Below are positions 7,846 through 13,835 of a stretch of 15,200 nt of DNA, piece after piece. Origin of the DNA: RGIG6307 sp964424345 (lineage in GTDB: Bacteria > Bacillota > Clostridia > Lachnospirales > Lachnospiraceae); NCBI GenBank assembly GCA_964424345.1, contig CAYRIK010000042.1:1-15200 (forward strand), in the 5' to 3' direction. Made by a program: the position numbers and the translations under genes. The number at the start of each line of letters is the position of its first letter. Within the stretch, counting starts at the first letter, position 1. The notes under the pieces were generated by a model. That model saw only the letters and a list, made by a program, of their open reading frames with translations. It was not told the origin of the DNA and did no database searches.

Positions 7846-7901
7846 GCGGAGCTGTTACAAAATAGATAAACAATTATCTATGGAGCAACAGCTCCGTTTT
7901 T
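7846..7901 (+). terminator. Intrinsic terminator of nifJ
   Basis: The outer stem is 11 bp (7846-7856 with 7887-7897, perfect) and carries an inner 8-bp hairpin (7862-7869 with 7874-7881, 4-nt loop). TTTTT follows (7897-7901). The two-tier hairpin is more elaborate than the others here. It has no U-tail on the minus strand. Confidence 0.85.
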
Positions 7902-7904
7902 AAA

Positions 7905-7938
7905 TATTAGAAAATTACTTGTTTTTAAGTATATAAAA
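7905..7938 (+). repeat. Post-terminator repeat, copy D (variant)
   Basis: TATTAGAAAATT (7905-7916) matches the core 12-mer at 10 of 12 positions and again starts 3 nt after the T-run. The following bases to about 7938 resemble copy B, including a TTTTT stretch, AGTATAT/GGTATAC and AAAAACA. It ends at the 3' end of the minus-strand regulator gene. Confidence 0.5.
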
Positions 7939-7942
7939 ACAC

Positions 7943-8146
7943 TTAGCAGACATTGCCTCGTATGAGTTCTTCTAAGGAAACTTGATAAAAATCTGCAAGT
8001 CTGCAAATGTTTTCCAAAGAAGGCAGATATTTTCCTTTTTCGTAAGCGGATAATGAGGTGGGTGTAATGCCGGTCTGTTCAGATAAGTATTGTAAGGATA
8101 GACCATATGTTTTGCGAAGCGTATATAAATTTCTGGATACTGTCAT
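7943..8146 (-). CDS. Small XRE-family helix-turn-helix regulator
   Basis: A 67-residue protein made almost wholly of one Cro/C1-type HTH domain (about 5-62). Seen: RNLYTLRKTYGLSLQYLSEQ, then the turn and recognition helix in TGITPTSLSAYEKGKYLPS, then LADFYQVSLEELI. This is the standard XRE pattern, in which S31, S33 and Y35 region residues face DNA. It has no sensor or oligomerisation domain, so it is probably a simple dimeric DNA-binding repressor or activator. AAAGGA lies about 9 nt upstream of ATG. It is divergent from the zinc dehydrogenase at 8555, about 400 nt away, and convergent with nifJ. Control of the dehydrogenase is possible but only inferred. No clear terminator or promoter of its own was identified. 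Confidence 0.88.
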   Translation of the reverse strand: MTVSRNLYTLRKTYGLSLQYLSEQTGITPTSLSAYEKGKYLPSLENICRLADFYQVSLEELIRGNVC

Positions 8147-8446
8147 ACCGGATGTTCCTTTCTTTTGACAATGTTAAGGGTGATATAAATAAGATTCTTT
8201 CAGTATAGAGGATAGAAAGGTGAAAGGTAGACGATATATAGACTGTTTTACAAATGGTTATTTTAAAGTTTGACGGAAAGCAGTTTTTAGAAGTTAAAAT
8301 AAATGATTCAGTCGTTATTGAAGTGCATATTATGTGGATTATTGCATTAATTTGCAAATGTAGGAAGGGTTTTGCGTATATGTAGTAATTTGTTTGTTTT
8401 ATTTGGTTAAAAAATTATAAAACATTATGAAAAATGCTTAAAAATA
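8147..8446. other. AT-rich intergenic region, no supported gene
   Basis: This region separates the divergent XRE gene and dehydrogenase. It holds an ATG-to-TAG ORF of 43 codons at 8254-8385 (+, starts MVILKFDGKQFLEVKINDSV) that reads partly protein-like, but it has no ribosome binding site. It may be a gene remnant or chance. TTTGGTTA at 8403-8410 mirrors TAACCAAA in the promoter zone downstream. No RNA gene or terminator is seen. Confidence 0.4.
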
Positions 8447-8476
8447 TTGACACAAACACATTGTTTGTTGTAAAAT
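8447..8476 (+). promoter_or_regulatory. Promoter of the zinc dehydrogenase
   Basis: A perfect -35 TTGACA (8447-8452), an 18-nt spacer and -10 TAAAAT (8471-8476, 5/6). Transcription would start near 8483, with a leader of about 72 nt. It is the best -35 in the window and is overlapped by inverted repeats. Confidence 0.7.
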
Positions 8477-8488
8477 ATAACCAAACAA
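8452..8488. promoter_or_regulatory. Candidate operator, inverted CAAACA half-sites
   Basis: ACAAACA (8452-8458) and TGTTTGT (8462-8468) form a perfect 7-bp inverted repeat with a 3-nt centre, lying in the promoter spacer. A third half-site CAAACAA (8482-8488) is the exact inverse of TTGTTTG (8461-8467), 14 nt apart, across the -10. The position suggests repressor binding that blocks polymerase. The regulator is unknown; the neighbouring XRE protein is one candidate. Confidence 0.5.
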
Positions 8489-8554
8489 GGGCAAAACGAA
8501 AGTAATATACAACGAAGGTATATAAAATATAAATTTTAGAAGGAGATCTATGAG

Positions 8555-9670
8555 ATGAGCGAATTTAACATTCCGGAAAAAGCAAGAGTAGCAGTTCTTA
8601 CAGGAGCAAAAAAGATTGACATTTATGAGCTTCCAGTACCAGAAATCGGCGATGATGAAGTGTTGGTAAAAGTAGAACAGACAGGTATCTGTGGTACAGA
8701 CGTTCATGAATATAAGGGCGATCCATTTGGTTACATTCCAGTAGAACTTGGCCATGAAGGTACTGGTACTGTTGTAAAGATTGGTAAGAACGTTAAAACA
8801 GACTACTATGGCAAGCCATTAGGATTAGGCGATAAGATCGTTACTGGTTTAAAACCATGTGGTACTTGTGATACTTGTAAATTTGAACCTGAAAATGTTC
8901 ATCTTTGTGAAGGCGGCGAAATTTTTGGTTTAATGCCTGGTGAAGCAGCATACAAGAATTTCAATGGTTGGTTTGGCGAGTACATCAAAGTAAACGCTGG
9001 CGGCGTTATTTTCAATGTAAGTGATATGGACGTAGATTTAAGAACATTGATCGAGCCTGCAGCAGTAATCGTTCATGCAGTAGAACAGGCAAAGAAGATT
9101 TTTAACTTCCGTCATGGTTCTTATGTATTAGTTCAGGGTTGTGGACCTATTGGTTTATTACTTCTTGCAAACGTTCGTACTATGGGTGTTCGTAACATTA
9201 TCGCAGTAGACGGTGATGAAAAGAGACTTGAAATGGCAAAGAAACTCGGTGCAGCTTATACAGTAAACTACATGACAGAAGATGCACAGGCAAGAGTAAA
9301 AGAAATTACAGGCGGCAAGGGTGCTGAAATGGCATTCCAGTGTACAGGTTCTCCAAAGGCAGCAAGCACAATTTGGAAATATGTTCGTCGTGGCGGCGCA
9401 ATGTGTGAACTTGGTTTCTTCGTAGACAATGGTGACACTACATACAATCCTCATCAGGATATTTGTAACAAAGAAATCCGCGTAATCGGTTCTTGGACAT
9501 ATCAGGCAAAGGATTGGATTCAGGCTACAGAGTTCTTAAAAGAAGCACAGAAAGATGGTCTTCCAGTAGAAGAATTGTTAACACATAAATATGCATTAGC
9601 AGATATCAACGAAGCAATGGAAATGAATATCAGCATGCAGGGATTAAAGATTGTAGTAAAAGGCGAATAA
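8555..9670 (+). CDS. Zinc-dependent medium-chain alcohol/polyol dehydrogenase
   Basis: A 371-residue NAD(P)-dependent oxidoreductase of the MDR superfamily, threonine/sorbitol dehydrogenase branch. It interconverts an alcohol or polyol with its ketone or aldehyde in the cytoplasm; the exact substrate cannot be read. Seen: catalytic zinc ligands C46 (GICGTD), H67-E68 (GHEGTG) and E167 (EPA). The structural zinc set is C102, C105, C108 and C118, with nine residues rather than the usual seven before the last Cys. The Rossmann motif is GCGPIG (195-200), and D219 after the second strand favours NAD. AAGGAG (8540-8545) is 9 nt before ATG 8555. An ATG 5 nt earlier opens only a two-codon frame (ATG AGA TGA) and cannot be the start. 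It has its own strong promoter and shares a terminator with the convergent glycerol dehydrogenase, which hints at polyol use. Family firm, substrate unknown. Confidence 0.9.
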   Translation: MSEFNIPEKARVAVLTGAKKIDIYELPVPEIGDDEVLVKVEQTGICGTDVHEYKGDPFGYIPVELGHEGTGTVVKIGKNVKTDYYGKPLGLGDKIVTGLKPCGTCDTCKFEPENVHLCEGGEIFGLMPGEAAYKNFNGWFGEYIKVNAGGVIFNVSDMDVDLRTLIEPAAVIVHAVEQAKKIFNFRHGSYVLVQGCGPIGLLLLANVRTMGVRNIIAVDGDEKRLEMAKKLGAAYTVNYMTEDAQARVKEITGGKGAEMAFQCTGSPKAASTIWKYVRRGGAMCELGFFVDNGDTTYNPHQDICNKEIRVIGSWTYQAKDWIQATEFLKEAQKDGLPVEELLTHKYALADINEAMEMNISMQGLKIVVKGE

Positions 9671-9700
9671 ATCGAATAGATTTTGCAGTGTTTTGGGCAA

Positions 9701-9740
9701 TAAAAATGAGAGGGAGTATTCAACTCCCTCTCATTTTTTA
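9701..9740. terminator. Bidirectional intrinsic terminator between two dehydrogenase genes
   Basis: A 16-bp perfect stem (9702-9717 with 9723-9738) with a 5-nt loop, flanked by A5 on the left and T6 on the right, so it has a U-tail in both directions. It ends the zinc dehydrogenase (+) and glycerol dehydrogenase (-) transcripts. Confidence 0.92.
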
Positions 9741-9742
9741 TG

Positions 9743-9754
9743 TACTAGGAAATT
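9743..9754 (+). repeat. Post-terminator repeat, copy C (TACTAGGAAATT)
   Basis: An exact 12-mer starts 3 nt after the plus-strand T-run (9734-9739) and 17 nt before the convergent gldA stop codon. The sequence after it diverges from copies B and D. For gldA transcripts the motif (as AATTTCCTAGTA) comes before the terminator. Confidence 0.65.
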
Positions 9755-9771
9755 ACTCGCAAAAACAAAAA

Positions 9772-10860
9772 CTAACGTAATTCGTTAAGCACAGCTACAA
9801 CATCATTTACAGTTACATCAAATGGCATATGAGACATCGTGCGGTCTGCATGACATGCGGCAGTGGCAATCAATGTAAGGTCTTGCTCAGAAGGGTGTTC
9901 GATTCCGAGGTCAGATAAAGAACAAGGAAGTCCCACACGCTGACAAAATGTTTTTACTGTTTGCAGTTCTTCTAAAGCGGCAGCAGTTGGATGGTTGCGG
10001 TATTCTAAAACAAGTTGTGCAATCGTGCCAAGTGCGACCGTTTCTCCATGCATATTTGGATGGGAAGCAGAAACAGAAGAAAACGCATAAGCGATTGCAT
10101 GAGCAGCAGCCATACCTCCGGATTCAAATCCAATTCCACTTAAATAAATATTCGCTTCGATAATTGCTTCCACTGCTTTGGAACAATATTTTTCACGAAC
10201 ATCTTGTAGGGCAGCAACACCATTTGCTAAAAGGGTATCATAGCAAGCTTTGGAAAGTGCAAGAACTGCACGTGTGGGTTGTGCATGAAAGCTGTTTTTT
10301 GCATTACTTTGCATACATGCTCTTGCCTCAAAATATGTAGAAAGGGCATCGCCCATACCAGCTGCCAGCAAACGAGCAGGAGCATTGCAGATTACTTCAG
10401 AATCAACAAGTACAATATCAGGACTCTTGCTAAGATATAAGTAGCGGTCTAATACACCATTTTCATGGTATATGACAGAAAGAGAAGAACAAGGTGCATC
10501 GCTGGAAGCAACAGTAGGCAATATAGCAAGCGGTTTTTTTGAAAAATGTGCAGCAGCTTTTGCAGTATCCAATGTTTTTCCACCGCCAACACCGAGAAGC
10601 ATATCTCCATTACATGTCTTTAGACGTTCACAAACAGAATGGATTGCAGTCATACAGCATTCACCGCTAAATTCTAATACTTCAAATGTCATATGGGCAT
10701 TTAAAAGAGAGGCCTCAATTGCTGGCATGACAAAAGGAATAATATTTTTATCTACTAAAATGACAGGATGCGTTCCTAATGTGGAAATATGAGAAGCGAG
10801 CTGTTTGAAAAGTCCTTTTTCCTGAATATAGCGAGAAGGACTTGCTATCATCTGATGCAT
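9772..10860 (-). CDS. gldA: Glycerol dehydrogenase
   Basis: A 362-residue member of the iron/zinc-containing group III alcohol dehydrogenases. It oxidises glycerol to dihydroxyacetone with NAD in the cytoplasm, reversibly, and related enzymes also accept other vicinal diols. Seen: the NAD motif GGGKTLDTAK (92-101), the family signature TVASSDAPCSSLSVIY (116-131) with substrate-side D121, and metal ligands D171 (GMGDALS), H254 (AAHA) and H271 (HGE). The length is usual for GldA. ATG 10860 follows GGAGGT at about 6 nt spacing; M4 is a weaker alternative. The esterase gene ends just upstream on the same strand, but an intrinsic terminator lies between them and I could not place a clear gldA promoter in the short gap. 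No dihydroxyacetone kinase is in view. Confidence 0.94.
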   Translation of the reverse strand: MHQMIASPSRYIQEKGLFKQLASHISTLGTHPVILVDKNIIPFVMPAIEASLLNAHMTFEVLEFSGECCMTAIHSVCERLKTCNGDMLLGVGGGKTLDTAKAAAHFSKKPLAILPTVASSDAPCSSLSVIYHENGVLDRYLYLSKSPDIVLVDSEVICNAPARLLAAGMGDALSTYFEARACMQSNAKNSFHAQPTRAVLALSKACYDTLLANGVAALQDVREKYCSKAVEAIIEANIYLSGIGFESGGMAAAHAIAYAFSSVSASHPNMHGETVALGTIAQLVLEYRNHPTAAALEELQTVKTFCQRVGLPCSLSDLGIEHPSEQDLTLIATAACHADRTMSHMPFDVTVNDVVAVLNELR

Positions 10861-10897
10861 AAAGTTACCTCCAATTCATTGTTTTATATAAATTTGA

Positions 10898-10946
10898 ATA
10901 AAATGAAAAATAAAATATACCAGAAAAGCAGACGTTTTCTGGTATA
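10898..10946 (-). terminator. Intrinsic terminator after the esterase gene
   Basis: On the minus strand, a 12-bp perfect stem (10946-10935 with 10927-10916) with a 7-nt loop is followed by a long U-rich tail (10915 to about 10898, broken by A and C). It starts 6 nt past the esterase stop codon and separates that operon from gldA. Some read-through into gldA is possible. Confidence 0.85.
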
Positions 10947-10952
10947 CATTCA

Positions 10953-12122
10953 TTAATATAATACTGGAAATTCTTCTGCTTCCGGAGACTGATATAAATG
11001 TGTTCCGTTTTGGATTACACGCATTTGCTTTTTCGTTGGAATAACATTATAAAAAGAGAAAATTCCAGTTGGATGACAAGTATAATCACCGAGTCTTGCC
11101 ATTAAATGTACAGGGCAATGGATTCTGGATGCAATATTTGTCAAATCATAAAAAGCAAGTCCGTCTACATATTGCGGATCACTATAACGAAGTCGTCCGA
11201 TAGAAGAAGCGTTTGTGTCACAGAGCCATGGAATGAAAATATCTAACAGTTTTACTTCTGGAACCATAGTGGAAGCAGAAGTTGCCTGAAAAGCACCCTG
11301 GCTTCCGCCATACAGAATCAGTTCACCATTAAAATTATCTAAAGTTAAAAGATAACGAGCAGCCTGTGCAGCACGAATAGCCATATAACGGAAATAGCTT
11401 GTGTTAGGATCTTTATTTTGCTCTGGAATAAGACCGTATCTTCGTAATGAGGTCTGAGCAAGATTTTGATAATAAGATTCTGGCTGACCATTTAAAAATC
11501 CATGTGCATTAATATAGAAGATAATAGTATTTTCTTTGCAGTCAATTGGTGCTGAAACAACGCCATATCCTTTATAACAAACATAAGCAGGATAACGACC
11601 AGCTGCTTTTGGCATGGAAATATAACCGGAAACCGGCATAGGACCAGCACAATCTACCTTAATATCATAGATATCAAAATCTGGATAAGCTTCACGTTCT
11701 ACTTTTTGGCAATCCAATAATTTTGGCTCTACAGTGTATAATTCCTCTTTGCAGGCATCCCAGAAAGCATCAAAGCCTTCTGGTAAAGGAGTTGTTGTGC
11801 GAAGTGTTTCTACGTCAGCACCAGTACCACCGTCAAATGTATCACAGTCTTCTAAATCGTTGCCTTGTGCATCTAATGCACGACAAACAACACGAGCAAA
11901 GCCCGGTTTGTTCATAACAGTCTCGATTGTGAGTGTTCCATCTTCTCCGCTTACAGTGCCTTCTATTGGTTCTTCAAAGTCACGCTCAATACGGTAAGAG
12001 AACGTATGACAAGTGATCTTTTTGCCGTCTTCACGAAGTTCTAATTCATAAATCATTTTTTCTCCTGTTTTATAAGAAACAGGATGTTTATTTGTTTTGC
12101 AAAAAAAGTATTTTTTAGCCAT
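10953..12122 (-). CDS. CE7/AXE1-type acetyl esterase with extra N-terminal domain
   Basis: A 389-residue alpha/beta hydrolase resembling acetyl xylan esterase/cephalosporin C deacetylase, which removes acetyl groups from short xylo-oligosaccharides. Seen: nucleophile elbow GGSQGA with S274, acid D346 (RLGDYTCHP) and H375 (NGTHLYQSPE), giving a complete triad in the AXE1 order. LPEGFDAFWD (113-122) is the usual start of the AXE1 domain. The about 110 residues before it are a beta-rich, Ig-like region not present in the about 320-residue minimal enzymes. The family's RGQ motif is not recognisable; NAHGFLNGQP (205-214) occupies that region. No signal peptide, so it is likely cytoplasmic. CGGAG sits inside the 13-nt gap after the nicotinate phosphoribosyltransferase stop, so the two genes are almost certainly co-transcribed. 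Class well supported; true substrate unproven. Confidence 0.85.
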   Translation of the reverse strand: MAKKYFFCKTNKHPVSYKTGEKMIYELELREDGKKITCHTFSYRIERDFEEPIEGTVSGEDGTLTIETVMNKPGFARVVCRALDAQGNDLEDCDTFDGGTGADVETLRTTTPLPEGFDAFWDACKEELYTVEPKLLDCQKVEREAYPDFDIYDIKVDCAGPMPVSGYISMPKAAGRYPAYVCYKGYGVVSAPIDCKENTIIFYINAHGFLNGQPESYYQNLAQTSLRRYGLIPEQNKDPNTSYFRYMAIRAAQAARYLLTLDNFNGELILYGGSQGAFQATSASTMVPEVKLLDIFIPWLCDTNASSIGRLRYSDPQYVDGLAFYDLTNIASRIHCPVHLMARLGDYTCHPTGIFSFYNVIPTKKQMRVIQNGTHLYQSPEAEEFPVLY

Positions 12123-12135
12123 AACAATTCTCCGT

Positions 12136-13590
12136 TTATTTTTCGCTCATCTGATCTAACAGAGCAATCTTTGTATCGAATAATTTCTGAGATAAATCGA
12201 CATATACCTTATGAGGATTTACAAAACGTTTTGTTTCTTCCCAGAGAGTAGATAATTCTTCCTGACAATATGCACGAATATCCATAACCTTTGGAGATTC
12301 ATATACACATTCTCCCTTGATAAAGATAGGAACCATCAATTCACGCAATGTATAAGTGCCAGGTTCTAAATAAGTCTTTTTCCAAGTTTCTGTTGGAGAG
12401 AAGAGTTTTAATGTCTGGTCTTCGGTGAATACTTCATCTTCCATACAGATTAAATCTGCTTTGACTTTTCCACTTTCCTTTTCATAAACACGATAAATCT
12501 TTTTATTACCTGGGTTTGTAACTTTTTCAGAGTTTTCGGATAATTTGATCTTTGGAACAAAATTACCATTTTTATCCTGAATAGCAGCAAGTTTGTAAAC
12601 ACCACCGAATGCTGGGTTATCTTTTGCTGTAATCAGATTTGTACCAACACCCCAAGAAGTGATAGCAGCACCTTGAGCTTTCAAAGATTCGATTAAATAT
12701 TCATCCAAATCGTTGCTTGCAGAAATAACAGCATCTGTAAAACCAGCTTCGTCTAACATCTTACGCGCTTTTTTGGAAATATAAGAAAGGTCACCACTGT
12801 CTAAACGGATACCATAGTTGTTAAGTTCAATACCGGCTTCTTTCATTTCTTTAAATACACGAATTGCGTTTGGAACACCGCTCTTTAATGTATCGTAAGT
12901 ATCTACTAATAATGTACAAGACTGTGGATACATTTCAGAATATGTCTTGAAAGCAGTATATTCATCAGGGAAGCTCATAATCCAGCTATGTGCATGTGTA
13001 CCGCGTACAGGAACATCGAATAATTCACCTGCAAGTACGTTGCTTGTGCCGATGCAACCACCAATTACAGCAGCTCTTGCACCATAAATACCAGCATCAG
13101 GACCTTGTGCACGTCTAAGACCAAATTCTAAAATGCCGTCTCCTTTTGCTGCGTAGCATACACGAGCAGCTTTTGTAGCAATCAAAGACTGATGATTGAT
13201 GATATTTAACAATGCAGTTTCTACTAACTGTGCTTCCATAATAGGAGCAATCACTTTTACAAGTGGTTCTCTTGGGAAGATTACAGTTCCTTCTGGAATG
13301 GCATAAATGTCACCAGTAAATTTAAAATCTCCAAGATAATCTAAAAATGCTTCATCGAATAAATTTAAAGAGCGTAAATATTCAATATCATTTCTTGTAA
13401 AATGAAGCTCCTTAATGTATTTGATAGCCTGTTCCAATCCAGCCATGATGGAATAACCATTTCCGCATGGATTTGTACGATAAAATAAATCAAAGATTAC
13501 TGTTTCGTTTGCACTTTTATGATGGAAATAACCTTGCATCATAGTAAGTTCATATAAATCGGTAAGTAATGTTAAGTTTTGTCTGTCCAT
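12136..13590 (-). CDS. pncB: Nicotinate phosphoribosyltransferase
   Basis: A 484-residue NAD salvage enzyme that joins nicotinate and PRPP to make nicotinate mononucleotide, with ATP hydrolysis; it acts in the cytoplasm. Seen: N-terminal LLTDLYELTMMQGYF (8-22), typical of the family; FGLRRAQGPDA (156-166); GTHAHSWIMSF (197-207), which carries the His segment phosphorylated in this enzyme class; RLDSGDLSYIS (262-272), the PRPP/phosphate-binding region; VGTNLITAKDNPAFGGVYKL (315-334). The length fits the long bacterial form. AAGGAG about 8 nt before ATG 13590 fixes the start; an in-frame ATG 33 bp further upstream has no such site. It is the first gene of a two-gene operon with the esterase, 13 nt apart. 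The pairing is functionally odd, although nicotinate salvage would supply NAD to the dehydrogenases nearby. Confidence 0.96.
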   Translation of the reverse strand: MDRQNLTLLTDLYELTMMQGYFHHKSANETVIFDLFYRTNPCGNGYSIMAGLEQAIKYIKELHFTRNDIEYLRSLNLFDEAFLDYLGDFKFTGDIYAIPEGTVIFPREPLVKVIAPIMEAQLVETALLNIINHQSLIATKAARVCYAAKGDGILEFGLRRAQGPDAGIYGARAAVIGGCIGTSNVLAGELFDVPVRGTHAHSWIMSFPDEYTAFKTYSEMYPQSCTLLVDTYDTLKSGVPNAIRVFKEMKEAGIELNNYGIRLDSGDLSYISKKARKMLDEAGFTDAVISASNDLDEYLIESLKAQGAAITSWGVGTNLITAKDNPAFGGVYKLAAIQDKNGNFVPKIKLSENSEKVTNPGNKKIYRVYEKESGKVKADLICMEDEVFTEDQTLKLFSPTETWKKTYLEPGTYTLRELMVPIFIKGECVYESPKVMDIRAYCQEELSTLWEETKRFVNPHKVYVDLSQKLFDTKIALLDQMSEK

Positions 13591-13619
13591 AAAAAAATCT
13601 CCTTTTAGCCATTTTAGTG

Positions 13620-13635
13620 CCATTTCTGGAAATGG
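13620..13635. promoter_or_regulatory. Palindrome in the pncB leader
   Basis: CCATTTC-TG-GAAATGG is a perfect 7-bp inverted repeat with a 2-nt centre. It lies about 22 nt downstream of the predicted pncB start site and 30 nt before its ATG. This is a natural place for a repressor operator, for example of a niacin-responsive regulator, but the sequence does not by itself identify one. Confidence 0.4.
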
Positions 13636-13664
13636 TCAATACAGGAAATCGGAAAACGGAAATA

Positions 13665-13694
13665 TCTATAAAAAGATTGAGAAAAAATTAACAA
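13665..13694 (-). promoter_or_regulatory. Candidate promoter of the pncB-esterase operon
   Basis: On the minus strand, -35 TTGTTA (13694-13689, 4/6), an 18-nt spacer and -10 TATAGA (13670-13665, 4/6). The start would be near 13658. The region is very AT-rich, so a chance match is possible. Confidence 0.4.
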
Positions 13695-13730
13695 AAATTC
13701 GGCAAAATACTTTTATTTTTTTTAACATTG

Positions 13731-13739
13731 TGCTATAAT
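13731..13739 (+). promoter_or_regulatory. Extended -10 promoter of glycogen phosphorylase
   Basis: TGC followed by a perfect TATAAT (13734-13739). No good -35 is seen (TTTTAT at 13711-13716 is the best at 17 nt), as is common for extended -10 promoters. The start would be near 13746, with a leader of about 90 nt that shows no recognisable riboswitch or attenuator. Confidence 0.6.
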
Positions 13740-13835
13740 CTATGTAACGTGCCGTGACAAATGAAAAGAATACGGTATACATGGGCATAAATATATTACT
13801 AGAATGAAATATAGACTTGAGAGGGTAACTTGTAT

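Noticed and set aside
8550..8558. Two-codon ORF (ATG AGA TGA) overlapping the dehydrogenase start
   Set aside because: It could in principle act in translational coupling, but the true ATG has its own well-spaced AAGGAG; probably chance.
10957..10970. ATACTGGAAATTC, similar to the post-terminator 12-mer
   Set aside because: It lies inside the coding end of the esterase, lacks one base of the motif and does not follow a terminator.
13761..13790. Nine-codon leader ORF upstream of glgP
   Set aside because: It has no ribosome binding site and no run of regulatory codons, so there is no support for attenuation.
13797..13810. TACTAGAATGAAAT in the phosphorylase leader, similar to the 12-mer
   Set aside because: It needs an insertion and does not follow a T-run; treated as chance in AT-rich DNA.
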